A program made the position numbers and the translations under genes. This document shows, piece by piece, positions 43,985-53,280 of a DNA stretch of 64,000 nt. Origin of the DNA: Bog-793 sp963823945 (GTDB taxonomy: Bacteria > Actinomycetota > Acidimicrobiia > Acidimicrobiales > Bog-793); NCBI GenBank assembly GCA_963823945.1, contig CAWGNK010000006.1, positions 1 through 64,000 on the forward strand, written 5' to 3'. How positions within the stretch are numbered: the first letter of the stretch is position 1; each line of letters starts with the position of its first letter. The notes under the pieces are model-generated. The model saw only the letters and a list, made by a program, of their open reading frames with translations, had not been told where the DNA came from and made no database searches.

Positions 43985-45802
43985 CTAGGGTGTCCGGGGC
44001 CAGACGGCGATCGCCTCGGCCGGCACCTCGACGCGACACCGCTCGCCGGGGACGGCGTCCCCCGCGCCCGCGCCGCGCCCGCGCAGCACAAGCCCGCCGC
44101 CGAGGTCGAGTGCGACCTCGTAGGCGGATCCGAGATCGACGACGTCGACGACGAGTGCCTCGAGGCTCCCCCCCGCGCCGACTCGGACCTGCTCGGGTCG
44201 GATGCACCACCACAGCGGCGTGCCCGGCACGAGCCCGTGGGCCGGACCTGCGAGGGCCACGTCGCCACAGGCGATCCCACCGCCCGGGCGGGCTGACCCC
44301 GGGAGGAGATTGGCGATGCCCAATAGGCGCGCCACCTCCGGCGAGGTGGGCCGGGCGAAGACCTCGCGCCGGGCGCCCTCCTGGAGCACGTGGCCGTCGG
44401 CGATGACCATCACCTCCGTGGCGAGCAGCGCCGCCTCCTCCGGGTCGTGGGTGACGAGCACGGTCGAGATCCCCGTCTCGAGCTGCAGCTGGCGCAGCTC
44501 GCGCCGCAGATCGGCTCGCACCGGCGCGTCGAGCGCCGAGAACGGCTCGTCGAGGAGGAGCAGGCGCGGCGAGCAGCTGAGCGCTTGGGCCAGGCCGACC
44601 CGCTGGCGCTGGCCGCCCGAGAGCTCGCGCGGCAGGCGGTTCTCGAGGCCGGCCAGCCCGAGGCGATCCAGCCAGTAGGCGGCCAGTGCGGGCTCCGCGC
44701 CGGCGCCGAAGAGCAGCTGCCCCCACACGGTGAGGTGCGGGAACAAGGCGACGCCCTGGGGCAGGTAGCCGATACGGCGCTCCTCGATGGGGACGCCCGT
44801 TACCTCGGTCTCGCCGTAGCGGACGGAGCCGGGCGAGGCGCCGTAGAGGCCGGCGAGACAGCGCATCGTCGCCGTCTTGCCGGACCCTGACGGTCCCAGG
44901 ATCGCCAGGCTCGTCCCCGTGCCCACGTGGTCGAGCCGGAGGTGGAAGGCGCCGAGCCGGAGCCGCAGGTCGAACGAGACCGGGCTGCCCGCGACTCTCG
45001 CCGGCGCGGCCGGCACGGGGAGACTCGCCACGACCCGGCGCCTTTCCCGGGGCCGGATCCGGGTGAGGCTGACGACGACGACGGCGAGTCCGAGGGCGAG
45101 GGCGGTGGGCGCCTCGGTCTCCGTCAGCCCGCTGGCGCTGAACTGCACCGACGTGAAGACCGGCAGGGTGTAGGGGTGGTAGGCGAGGATCACGGTCGCC
45201 CCGTACTCGCCGAGCGCCCGCAGCCAGGCGAGCAGCAGCCCCGCCCGGATCCCCTCCGCCGCCCCCGGCAGGCCGACCCGCCAGAACCTGGCGAGTGGCC
45301 GGTGGCCGAGCCCGGCTGCGAGGTCGTGGAAGGCCGGGTCGACGCCGCCGAAGGCGGAGCGCGCGACCAGCACGAGGAACGGCGAGGCGACGAAGGTCTG
45401 AGCGAGCACGACGCCCGCCAGCGAGTCGGTCAGGTTCCCGTTGAACAGGTTGCCGAGCGTCGTGTACGGCCCGACGATGTAGATGAGAAGAATCCCCGCC
45501 ATGAGCGGCGGCAGCGCCAGCGGCAGGGACACGACGAGGGTGACGAACGAGGCCCACCGCGACCTCGAGCGCGCGAGCAGGTAGGCGAGCGGGATCCCAA
45601 ACACCGCGATGAGCGCGGTGGAGATCGTCGCCGTGATGGCCGAGGTGTACAGGGCCGGATACAGCCCCGGTGCCGAGAACCCCCGCTGGCTCGAGGTCCC
45701 GAGCCGGACGACGAATGCGCCGAGTGGGACGGCGAGGTAGAGGGCCAACAGCCCGCCGAGCACGAGCAGCGGGCTGTTGCGCCACGCTCGCCGTCCCACC
45801 AC
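43985..45802 (-). CDS. Fused molybdate ABC transporter permease-ATPase (ModB-ModC)
   Basis: This 605-residue protein joins two usually separate subunits. Residues 1-255 form a ModB-type permease with about five or six membrane segments and the EAA-like coupling loop (AAGLGHRPLARFWRVGLPGA). After a linker, the ATPase has Walker A GPSGSGKT, signature LSGGQRQR, Walker B LLLLDEPFSALD and the switch VTHDPEEA. A C-terminal TOBE-like domain of about 100 residues (WWCIRPEQVRVGA...VEVPAEAIAVW) probably senses oxyanion. It imports molybdate or tungstate for the hydroxylases of the locus. The binding-protein gene lies 10 bp upstream. Such fusions are uncommon but not unique. Confidence 0.93.
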   Translation of the reverse strand: MVGRRAWRNSPLLVLGGLLALYLAVPLGAFVVRLGTSSQRGFSAPGLYPALYTSAITATISTALIAVFGIPLAYLLARSRSRWASFVTLVVSLPLALPPLMAGILLIYIVGPYTTLGNLFNGNLTDSLAGVVLAQTFVASPFLVLVARSAFGGVDPAFHDLAAGLGHRPLARFWRVGLPGAAEGIRAGLLLAWLRALGEYGATVILAYHPYTLPVFTSVQFSASGLTETEAPTALALGLAVVVVSLTRIRPRERRRVVASLPVPAAPARVAGSPVSFDLRLRLGAFHLRLDHVGTGTSLAILGPSGSGKTATMRCLAGLYGASPGSVRYGETEVTGVPIEERRIGYLPQGVALFPHLTVWGQLLFGAGAEPALAAYWLDRLGLAGLENRLPRELSGGQRQRVGLAQALSCSPRLLLLDEPFSALDAPVRADLRRELRQLQLETGISTVLVTHDPEEAALLATEVMVIADGHVLQEGARREVFARPTSPEVARLLGIANLLPGSARPGGGIACGDVALAGPAHGLVPGTPLWWCIRPEQVRVGAGGSLEALVVDVVDLGSAYEVALDLGGGLVLRGRGAGAGDAVPGERCRVEVPAEAIAVWPRTP

Positions 45803-45812
45803 GACCTACCTC

Positions 45813-46769
45813 CTACGAGACGAGCGGTTGCAGCGGCTTCGGCACCGCCGAGCTTGGCCCCGAGAGCTTCGCCGGGGAATTGACCGTGAGACCGAAGCTG
45901 CGCAGGATCGCGGAGCCCTTGGCGCTGAGCAGGAACTTCACGAAGGCGACCGCCCCCGCCTCGTGCGGCGCACGGTTGACGACCGTGACCACGTAGGGGT
46001 TCACGAGCTTGATCGAGCCGAGCGTGACGGTCGGGATGCTGGCGGCCTCGGCCTCGACGCCGTAGAAGAAGGCCGCGTCGAGCTGGTGCGCCTGGAGGCG
46101 GCCGACCATCGACTCCTCGGGGAAGACGTCGGAGGACTCGGTGGCGAGGGTCTTGAGCGCCGGCAGATGCTCGGCCTTGGCGGCGTCGTTCAGCGCCTCG
46201 ACGGCGAGGACGCCCTTCGGGTCGACGGCCGGGTCGGTGCGCCCGAGCCGGAAGCCCGGCATCGTGACGACCTTGTACCACGGCTCGGTCTTGAAGTACT
46301 TGGCGAACTTGCCAGTCGGGTTGTAGCCGAGCAGCAGCGGTGTCGTCCCGAACTGCGCGTACCAGGAGACCCAGTCGCCGTTTCTGGTGCCCTCGAGTGA
46401 GGCCGCCGACTTCGCACCGGCGCTGACGAACACGTCCGCCTTCTGGGTCTTGCCCTGGATCTCGGTGGCGAGCGCCGAGGAGCCGGCGGAGAAGCCGTCG
46501 AACGAGTAGCCGGTCGCCTTGTCAAAGGCGGCGCTGACCTTGGCCATGGTGTCGACGAGCGACCCGGCGTAGAGGACGTAGACCGGCCCCCCCTTCGAGC
46601 TCGAGGCGACAGCCGGGCCGGTGGCGGGGATCACCGCCACGAGTCCAAGAACGGTCCCGGCGGCCATGGCCATCGCGGCCCCCCGGATGGGCCGGCGCCA
46701 CGGGTGGCCAACCGCCCGGAATGAGTGCGGACGCCGGTGAACCGACGCGAATCTTGCGAGGTAGGACAT
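45813..46769 (-). CDS. modA: Molybdate/tungstate-binding protein of the ABC transporter
   Basis: The ATG at 46769 gives 318 residues. A long basic n-region (about 30 residues) precedes the signal hydrophobic core AAMAMAAGTVLGLVAVIPATG; no clear lipobox is seen. The mature protein starts VYVLYAGSLVDTMAKVSAAF and has KADVFVSAGAKSA, GRTDPAVDPKG and HEAGAVAFVKFLLS, the layout of ModA/WtpA proteins. The AGSL start and FSAGSSALATEI are closer to WtpA/TupA than to E. coli ModA, so tungstate cannot be excluded. It is the first gene of the transporter operon, with an inverted repeat just upstream of its start. Confidence 0.85.
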   Translation of the reverse strand: MSYLARFASVHRRPHSFRAVGHPWRRPIRGAAMAMAAGTVLGLVAVIPATGPAVASSSKGGPVYVLYAGSLVDTMAKVSAAFDKATGYSFDGFSAGSSALATEIQGKTQKADVFVSAGAKSAASLEGTRNGDWVSWYAQFGTTPLLLGYNPTGKFAKYFKTEPWYKVVTMPGFRLGRTDPAVDPKGVLAVEALNDAAKAEHLPALKTLATESSDVFPEESMVGRLQAHQLDAAFFYGVEAEAASIPTVTLGSIKLVNPYVVTVVNRAPHEAGAVAFVKFLLSAKGSAILRSFGLTVNSPAKLSGPSSAVPKPLQPLVS

Positions 46770-46783
46770 GCACGGCCCCTTTC

Positions 46784-46806
46784 CACTAATCAACTTGTGA
46801 CTAGTG
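46784..46806. promoter_or_regulatory. Candidate operator between modA and the padR-type gene
   Basis: CACTAATCA and TGACTAGTG (46784-46792 and 46798-46806) form a 9-bp inverted repeat with one mismatch around a 5-bp spacer. It lies 15 bp upstream of the modA start codon and immediately after the PadR gene stop. This is the right position for repression by the adjacent PadR protein; a ModE-like site is the alternative. Confidence 0.5.
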
Positions 46807-46809
46807 AAC

Positions 46810-47382
46810 CTAGCCCGACCCAACCGGCCGCGGTGCACCTCCGGGAGGGGCGCCCTCGGGCGCCTCGAGCAGTTCGGCGACAAAGCTCGCCAGGGCCTCG
46901 GCCGAGCTGAGCCGCCAGCGGGCGAGCGTCGCGTCGAACCTCTCGGCCCCGGCGAGCCTGCGTCGCAGGCCGTCGAGCATCGGATCGAGCCGCGCCGCCT
47001 GGGCTTCGAGGAGCCCCCGAGGGTCGCGGCCGGCGCGGTCGATAAGCAGCAACTTCACCAGCAGCTCCGACCGGGCGTCGCGCACGTGCGCCACCGGCTC
47101 GGCGAGCCAGTGATCGAGCGCCACCCGCCCCTCCGGCGTCGCCTCGACCAGGCGTCGCTCGGGACCGCGCTCGCCGGGGACCGAGCCAACCTCGCGGACC
47201 AGTCCCGCGGACTCGAGCGAGGCGAGCGCCCGGTAGACGAGGGGGCGCGGGATGGTCCAGATCGTGCCGATCACGCCGTTGGGCGCGAAGGCCCGGCCGA
47301 GCGCGAAACCGTGGGTCTGGTTCTCGGCGACGAGCCCGAGCACGGCCCACTCGCCGAGCGAGCGATCCTTCGACGTCGTCAC
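46810..47382 (-). CDS. PadR-family transcriptional regulator
   Basis: This 190-residue protein has a winged helix at residues 8-85 (LGEWAVLGLVAENQTHGFAL, IPRPLVYRALASLESAGLV, PERRLVEATPEGRVAL), typical of PadR, and a C-terminal helical domain with a long coil (LEAQAARLDPMLDGLRRRLAG) for dimerisation. It lies 40 bp upstream of modA in the same orientation, with a palindromic site between. Control of the molybdate transporter is inferred from this arrangement; the effector is unknown and no molybdate-binding domain is fused to it. Confidence 0.85.
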   Translation of the reverse strand: MTTSKDRSLGEWAVLGLVAENQTHGFALGRAFAPNGVIGTIWTIPRPLVYRALASLESAGLVREVGSVPGERGPERRLVEATPEGRVALDHWLAEPVAHVRDARSELLVKLLLIDRAGRDPRGLLEAQAARLDPMLDGLRRRLAGAERFDATLARWRLSSAEALASFVAELLEAPEGAPPGGAPRPVGSG

Positions 47383-47439
47383 CGGGGCAACCCTACGTGG
47401 CCAGCAGGCAATTGGGGGCTGGGGGGCCAGGGCGCCTGT

Positions 47440-47649
47440 CTAGTCCTTGGCGACCATGACGGCGGTGGACTTGATCACCGCCGAAACCGAGTCGCCGACG
47501 GCGAGACCGAGGGACCCGACGGAGTCCTTCGTGATCACGGCGACGACGTCGTCGCCTCCGGCGAGCCGGATCGTGACCACGGACATGACCGCCCCCGGCT
47601 CGATCGAGACGACGGTCCCGGGCAGCTGATTGCGAGCGCTGATCCTCAT
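47440..47649 (-). CDS. Molbindin (single Mop/TOBE domain protein)
   Basis: This 69-residue protein is one Mop domain: SARNQLPGTVVSIEPGAVMS, then VAVITKDSVGSLGLAVGDSVSAVIKST. Such proteins assemble as hexamers and bind molybdate or tungstate, acting as intracellular storage or sensors. It is encoded 57 bp upstream of the PadR-type gene in the same direction, which fits a molybdate homeostasis group. Confidence 0.92.
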   Translation of the reverse strand: MRISARNQLPGTVVSIEPGAVMSVVTIRLAGGDDVVAVITKDSVGSLGLAVGDSVSAVIKSTAVMVAKD

Positions 47650-47792
47650 GTCCGGACAGTATCGCCCCTGGTCACCTGGTTGTCGCGGGTGGAGTGGCCG
47701 CTCGCGGGACCTCTTGTAACTGCTGGGGGGGGAACCTACGCTCCCTGGGCCGTTGGCGGTCGAACCGCTCGTGCAACAGGATGAGGTCCACG

Positions 47793-49484
47793 ATGCTGAG
47801 TGCCCTGGAGATCGCCCGTCAAGCCGACCTGGAGCCGATCGAGGAGATCGCGGCCCAGATGGGGATCGGCCAGCACCTCCTCGAGCACTACGGCCAGAGC
47901 GTCGCCAAGATCAAGCTCGACGCCATCGACGAGCTCGCCGACCGGCCCCGTGCCCGTTACATCGTCGTCTCGGCGGTCAGCCCGACGCCTTTCGGCGAGG
48001 GCAAGACGACGATGACCCTCGGGCTCGGCCAGGCGATGCGGCTCATCGGCAAGCAGGCGACCGTCGCGATCCGCCAGGGCTCGATGGGACCGACGTTCGG
48101 CATCAAGGGGGCGGCCGCCGGCGGCGGCTACAGCCAGGCCGTGCCTTTCGAGACGCTGGCCCTCAGCCTCACCGGGGACATGCACGCCGTCACCGCCGCG
48201 CACAACATGCTCGCCGCGATCCTCGACAACCACATCTACCAGGGCAATGAGCTCGGCATCGACGTCCACGACATCACCTGGCGCCGCGTCCTCGACGTCG
48301 ACGACCGGGCGCTCCGCAACGTCATCACCGGGCTGGGGACCCGGGTCGACGGGGTCCCCCGCCAGACCGGGTTCGACATCACCGCCGCCTCGGAGGCGAT
48401 GGCGGTCCTGGCGCTCTCGAGCTCGCTTATCGACATGCGGGCGAGGCTCGGCCGGATCATCGTCGGCTACACGAGGGCCGGCGAGCCGATCACCGCCGAG
48501 CAGCTGCGGGGGGCGGGCGCGATGGCGGTCATCATGCGCGACGCCCTGAAGCCGAACCTGTTGCAAACCCTCGAGAACACGCCCGTCATGGTGCACGCCG
48601 GGCCGTTCGGCAACATCGCCCATGGGGCCTCGTCGATCGTCGCCGACTTGATCGGCATCCGCTGCGGCGACTACCTCGTCACCGAGGCCGGCTTCGGCGC
48701 GGACATGGGGGCGGAACGATTCTTCAACATCAAGTGCCGGACCTCGGGGCTCGAGCCCGACGCCGGGGTCGTCGTCGCCACCGTGCGAGCCCTGAAGGTG
48801 CAGTCCGGACGCCACCGCGTCGTCGCCGGGCGGCCGCTGCCGGAGTCGCTGACCGCCGAGAACGTCGACGACGTCCAGGCGGGGGCACCCAACCTCGCCA
48901 AGCAGGTCGAGAACATCCGCTGCCACGGCGTCACCCCGGTGGTCGCGATCAACGGCCAGCCGGGCGACTTCCCCTCCGAGCACGAGGCGATCCGCGAGAT
49001 CGCACAGTCCCTGGGAGTACGGGTCGCGCTCTGCCAGCCCTACACCGAGGGTGGCAAGGGCGTCGTCGAGCTCGCCGAGGCAGTGGCCGAGGCGGCCGAA
49101 GAGCCGAGCCGCTTCCAGCTCCTCTATCCGACGGAGATGCCGCTCCGGGAGAAGATCGAGACGATCGCCGAGCGGATCTACGGCGCCGAAGGGGTCGACT
49201 ACTCCCCCACTGCCCAGCGCCAGCTCACGCGCTACGAGGCGAACGGGCTGGGGAACCTGCCGATCTGCGTCGCCAAGACCCAGTACTCGCTGTCAGCGGA
49301 TCCCACCCTGTATGGCGCGCCGACCGGCTGGCGCCTTCACGTGCGCGAGGTGCGGGCCTCGGTCGGGGCGGGGTTCATCTACCCGATCTGCGGCGACATG
49401 TCGACGATGCCCGGGCTCAGCTCGACGCCCTCGGCCTACGAGATCGACATCAACGACGAGGGCGAGATCGTCGGCCTCTCCTGA
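47793..49484 (+). CDS. fhs: Formate-tetrahydrofolate ligase
   Basis: The ATG at 47793 gives 563 residues, the usual length; an ATG at 47781 would add four. The family signatures are clear: PTPFGEGKTTMTLGLGQAM (ATP loop), IRQGSMGPTFGIKGAAAGGG, FGNIAHGASSIVADLIG, VVAINGQPGDFPSEHEAI and the C-terminal MSTMPGLSSTPSAYEIDI. The enzyme interconverts formate plus THF plus ATP with 10-formyl-THF. In purine degraders the reverse direction yields ATP from the formyl group of the opened imidazole. Here that link is inferred from the locus; a one-carbon biosynthetic role is equally possible. Confidence 0.96.
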   Translation: MLSALEIARQADLEPIEEIAAQMGIGQHLLEHYGQSVAKIKLDAIDELADRPRARYIVVSAVSPTPFGEGKTTMTLGLGQAMRLIGKQATVAIRQGSMGPTFGIKGAAAGGGYSQAVPFETLALSLTGDMHAVTAAHNMLAAILDNHIYQGNELGIDVHDITWRRVLDVDDRALRNVITGLGTRVDGVPRQTGFDITAASEAMAVLALSSSLIDMRARLGRIIVGYTRAGEPITAEQLRGAGAMAVIMRDALKPNLLQTLENTPVMVHAGPFGNIAHGASSIVADLIGIRCGDYLVTEAGFGADMGAERFFNIKCRTSGLEPDAGVVVATVRALKVQSGRHRVVAGRPLPESLTAENVDDVQAGAPNLAKQVENIRCHGVTPVVAINGQPGDFPSEHEAIREIAQSLGVRVALCQPYTEGGKGVVELAEAVAEAAEEPSRFQLLYPTEMPLREKIETIAERIYGAEGVDYSPTAQRQLTRYEANGLGNLPICVAKTQYSLSADPTLYGAPTGWRLHVREVRASVGAGFIYPICGDMSTMPGLSSTPSAYEIDINDEGEIVGLS

Positions 49485-49768
49485 CGACCCGACGGTCATC
49501 GTCGGCGAAGGCCCCTGCCGAGCCGGGGCCCTGTTCACGCCGCTCGTGACCTGGCCGTCGGCGAGGATGTGATCGCCGCTTCCAGCCAGCCTGGCGGTTC
49601 CGATCCGAGACCTGCCCGGCGCGGTGCCTCCCCGCTCGCTTGGACCCGGGCTGCACCAGGCATGACCACCGTCCCGACGGCGCCCGCGAGCCACGCGGGT
49701 GCCCTCGGGGCGTCCGGCGCGCCGCCCGGCTGGGCGGGTAGCGGCTTTGCCGGCCGCCCGCGCGTTGT

Positions 49769-50458
49769 TCAGTAGCAGTCGATGCCGAGCCCCATGTGCC
49801 TGCCGGCAGCGGTGGCTGTCGCGTCGGCGGTCGCGTGAAGCGATGACGAAGAGGTGAGCGACGCGTCCCAGACGTTGATCACGGCTTCGGTCCAGATCCG
49901 GAGCCACGCGTCATAGTCGGCGGGATGCGCGGCCGTATTCACCTTCACCATCTCGTCGATGAAGAGGGACTGGATCTCGGTCTTGTAGTACTCCAATGCG
50001 TCGATGACCGGTTGGCGTTCGTACCACTCGATCCGCAGAAGGTATTTCGTGCAGTAGCCGTTCGCCACACGGTCGAAAGCCGCTGGGCTCGCGGTCACTC
50101 CTGTCCACATACTCGTGACGATCACCCGTGTCGCGGTGCGGAGACCATCGGCGATCGATCCGCTCACCGAGACCTTGTAGCCCTTCGTCAGCCACTGGAT
50201 CTGGGTGCCCACGGTCCACTGCCAGAGGTCGATCTCGATCACGGCGTCGGGAGCGATCCCGATCCCCAGCCGACTCCGGCCGACGTCCAGGACGATCGTG
50301 CGCCGGGCAACGTTCACCGAGCCGATGGTGCCGGCCGTCGAGAAATAGCCGTGCGGGACGCGGGGACCCGTGGCCGCAGAGATCGGACCGGCGGCAGGAA
50401 CGAGAACCACACACAGCGCCGCGACCAGCACGAACATCGCTCTCTTCGCGATCGACAT
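49769..50458 (-). CDS. Secreted hypothetical protein
   Basis: The ATG at 50458 gives 229 residues with a signal peptide (KRAMFVLVAALCVVLVPAAG, cleavage near SAA). The mature N-terminal half is a small beta domain (GTIGSVNVARRTIVLDVG, IDLWQWTVGTQIQWLTKG); the C-terminal half is helical and rich in aromatic residues. No family is recognised. It is divergent from the large membrane protein gene at 50753, with 294 bp between. Confidence 0.68.
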   Translation of the reverse strand: MSIAKRAMFVLVAALCVVLVPAAGPISAATGPRVPHGYFSTAGTIGSVNVARRTIVLDVGRSRLGIGIAPDAVIEIDLWQWTVGTQIQWLTKGYKVSVSGSIADGLRTATRVIVTSMWTGVTASPAAFDRVANGYCTKYLLRIEWYERQPVIDALEYYKTEIQSLFIDEMVKVNTAAHPADYDAWLRIWTEAVINVWDASLTSSSSLHATADATATAAGRHMGLGIDCY

Positions 50459-50752
50459 GGCCCACCCCTTCTTCGGTCTCCGCGGGGACCCACTGCTACC
50501 TGCCGGGAGGATACTCAGCCGGGGCCGGGGGTACCCGAACGCGACGCGGGAAGGGAACCGCTGGCTCTCGTTTGGCGCCGCGGCAGGTATCGAGCGTCGC
50601 CACGACGAGTCCGAACTCGCGTGGGGCCGTCCCTTGGCTCCTCGCTCTGGCAGGCTTGCGCCCATGAGCTGGCGAGGTCGGTGCGACCCACCCAGACGAC
50701 GGTTGGTGATCCGGAGCGGGCTCCAGCATGAGCTCGACCCCCGCGCCCGGAG

Positions 50753-53233
50753 ATGAGCCGAGCCGCGACGCCGGATGCGCCGACCGCCATCGCCTCGGAG
50801 GCTCGTCGCCGGCGGGCCCGAGTGGTCGCCCGGGGCAGCCTTGACCTGCTCCGCTCGCCAGCGGCGCGGCGATTCGGGTTCGAGCTCGAGCGCGGCCGGC
50901 TCCGTCCGGCAGGCCTCTCGGCTCCCGCCCGGTGGCTGACGCTCCTCGGGCTCGCCACCCTCGGTTTTCTCTGCGTCGCGGTTCTCGTCCCAGGGGTCGC
51001 CGTTCTCGGTCCGGCGAGCTTCGTCCGGGCGATCGGCCTCGGGCTCGTGGTCCACACCGGAACCGTGGGCGCGACCGTCCTCGTGCTCGGCATCGGATGG
51101 GAGCTCCTCGTGTACGGCGCCTCGCGGGCGGCTCCGTCCATCCGCGTGGCCACCGGCGTGCTCTTCTTGTTCTCGAACGGGCTGCTGATCGCCAACCTGA
51201 CGATCACCCCGTCCGCCGGCTGGGCGGCAGTCCTGTTCAGCGACGTCGCCAAGACCTGCCTCGTCGCCGTGACGGTCGTCCTCGTGGTCGGTGCGTTTGT
51301 GCGCGAGGGGCCGGCCGGTCGACGGCGAGACGCCACGTCGATCCTCCGCCTGGCGCCGTGCCTGCTCACCGCGGTCATGTCGGGCGCGCTGCTCGTCCTC
51401 GAGGGCGCCGGGCAGGGGCCAGCCGGGGTTCGCGGGGATCTCGCGGCGGGCACCGTTCAGTCCTTCGCCACGATCATCTTGCTGTTCGCGCCACTGCTCT
51501 ACCTGTCGGGGATGGCGGTGCTCTCTCTCAGCTACACGATCGGCGCCGCAGCGACCGCATCTCTCGGGAACGCGCGGCGCGGCCTGTTCGGCGTGGTGCT
51601 CACCGGGCTTTTCCTCGCCGAAGCCTGGTTCTACGGCTGGCGGGACCGGCGCGACCTCTGGCCCGCACCACGCGGCTGGGTCATCCTCCTGCACGTCGTC
51701 CCGGTTGTCGCGGGCTTCGCCGCGCTCGCCTTCTTCGGCCGGCGCATCCTCGCCAGGAAAAGCGAGCCCGTCCACGGCACCGCCAGCATGGCCGTCGCGC
51801 TCCTCGTCGCGGTGCCGAGCTTCGTCGGCGGTCTGTATTTCGCGCTCTACAGCATCTCGACGCTCGGGTTCTTCCACGTCCCCGCCGCCGTCAGGAACGG
51901 CCTCGCCGACTCCCAGGCCGCCGTCGTCTCCGTCTTCGTCTCGACCGGGCCGAGATGTGTGCTCCTCGGCGTCACGACGGTGGTCGCGCTCGTCGTCGCG
52001 CGCGAGAGTTCGATCAGCATCCGGCGCCGTCAGTCCGCGCTCTGCCTCGCGTTCATGTCGTTCTGGGTCTTCTGGACGCTCTTCGTCGATTGGCTGCCGG
52101 GCACCGACACGGCGGACGAGAGTCTGCTCTCGCTCACCGTGGTCGTGGCGGCCGCGGTGTGGGTGGCCGCGAGGTGGCGCGAAATCACGGAGCAGGACCT
52201 TGCTCGCGCCGTCGGGCTCCTTATCGTCGTCTGGCTACTCGATGCCGACGCGGGGTTGCTGCGGTCGCTGGCGCATCTCGCGACGACCGAGAGCCGGTTC
52301 GTGCTCGTCGGCGGCGTGCTGCTCGTCCTGGCGGGCAAGTCCCAGTTCAGCGCGAACACGAGCCGGCGGCTGCCGCGGGACTCGCGGGCGACGATGTGGA
52401 TCGGCTATCTCGTCCTCTCGATGAGCGTCGCCTGGTGGGATCGCAACGTCAGCGGTTTCGCCCAGCTCACCGCGCACAACGCCGAACTGGGCGTGTTCGC
52501 TTTCATCGCGCTTCCGTATGCGGGCTGGCTCGTGATCTCCGAACGTTTCAGGACGCCGCTGTTCGCGCAGGACGGGGCCATCGGGCAGCCCGATACCCGA
52601 CCCTTGGAGGCGGCAGGTGAACCGTCACCGACGGAGGCCGGATCCCGTCGCGCTCCTGCGCTCGAACCTGGCGGGACACGTCCCTTCGGGAGGGCCCCTT
52701 TTCTCGCGGCGGCAGTCGCCGTGGCGCTTTTCGGCACAGCCTGGGGCGCCTACGCCATCGACACTGCCGCGATGCGCAGTTCAGTCCCGCTCTCGCGGGG
52801 CGTCGCGGTCGAGGTCGCCCCGCATTGGAAAGTGGTGATTCGATCGACCACTTTGTTCGAGGCCACCCGTGCCGCCCCGACGGCGACCTTCTCGGTGTTG
52901 CTCGGATTCACAACCGACACCCGTCCCAGTCTTCCTCTCGCCGCGTACCTGCGGGAGCAGACCTTCCTGACTGATGTTCGCCGGGGCGGGGTAACCACCT
53001 TCCAGCTCCCCGCGAACGGGAACTTCAGCGAGGTCAGCCTCGGCCGCTTCAGCGCGCTTTACTCGGGCGACCGCGTGTTCGGGGAGATCTTCAGCCTGCT
53101 GAACCCGGCGACCGGCTCCTTGGCGATCGGCGTTGCGTTTGCCGACAGTCACTCCGACTACCACGAGGTCGGCGGCCAGATCGCATCGATGGAGGAGTCG
53201 CTCGACACGCCGCGGCCGCGACCTCTCTGGTGA
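50753..53233 (+). CDS. Large polytopic membrane protein with C-terminal extracytoplasmic domain
   Basis: The ATG at 50753 gives 826 residues. A hydrophilic N-terminus of about 55 residues rich in Arg is followed by many hydrophobic segments (roughly 14-16), such as WLTLLGLATLGFLCVAVLVPG, ATVLVLGIGWELLVYGA and VILLHVVPVVAGFAALAFFG. A linker at about 600-650 and one more membrane segment (FLAAAVAVALFGTAWGAYA) lead to a C-terminal domain of about 150 residues that looks extracytoplasmic (VEVAPHWKVVIRSTTLFEA and on). No catalytic or transport signature was found. It ends 33 bp before the left att-like repeat of the genomic island. Confidence 0.72.
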   Translation: MSRAATPDAPTAIASEARRRRARVVARGSLDLLRSPAARRFGFELERGRLRPAGLSAPARWLTLLGLATLGFLCVAVLVPGVAVLGPASFVRAIGLGLVVHTGTVGATVLVLGIGWELLVYGASRAAPSIRVATGVLFLFSNGLLIANLTITPSAGWAAVLFSDVAKTCLVAVTVVLVVGAFVREGPAGRRRDATSILRLAPCLLTAVMSGALLVLEGAGQGPAGVRGDLAAGTVQSFATIILLFAPLLYLSGMAVLSLSYTIGAAATASLGNARRGLFGVVLTGLFLAEAWFYGWRDRRDLWPAPRGWVILLHVVPVVAGFAALAFFGRRILARKSEPVHGTASMAVALLVAVPSFVGGLYFALYSISTLGFFHVPAAVRNGLADSQAAVVSVFVSTGPRCVLLGVTTVVALVVARESSISIRRRQSALCLAFMSFWVFWTLFVDWLPGTDTADESLLSLTVVVAAAVWVAARWREITEQDLARAVGLLIVVWLLDADAGLLRSLAHLATTESRFVLVGGVLLVLAGKSQFSANTSRRLPRDSRATMWIGYLVLSMSVAWWDRNVSGFAQLTAHNAELGVFAFIALPYAGWLVISERFRTPLFAQDGAIGQPDTRPLEAAGEPSPTEAGSRRAPALEPGGTRPFGRAPFLAAAVAVALFGTAWGAYAIDTAAMRSSVPLSRGVAVEVAPHWKVVIRSTTLFEATRAAPTATFSVLLGFTTDTRPSLPLAAYLREQTFLTDVRRGGVTTFQLPANGNFSEVSLGRFSALYSGDRVFGEIFSLLNPATGSLAIGVAFADSHSDYHEVGGQIASMEESLDTPRPRPLW

Positions 53234-53265
53234 TCAAAGAGACCAGCGCGATGTGCCACTGAGCG

Positions 53266-53280
53266 CCTTCGGGTTATGAG
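53266..53280 (+). repeat. Left att-like direct repeat of the genomic island
   Basis: CCTTCGGGTTATGAG is identical to 61357-61371, which is part of a tRNA-Met 3' half beside a recombinase gene. It lies 33 bp after the end of the membrane protein gene, where the accessory region begins. No tRNA can be folded around this copy. Confidence 0.6.

Noticed and set aside
49769..51877. 702-codon minus-strand frame spanning two genes
   Set aside because: Only its last 229 codons, from the ATG at 50458 with a signal peptide, look real; the rest is antisense to the large membrane protein.
53266..53280. Second tRNA remnant at the island's left border
   Set aside because: The 15-bp match stops at the anticodon stem; the flanking bases cannot form a T arm or acceptor stem, so only an att-like repeat is claimed.
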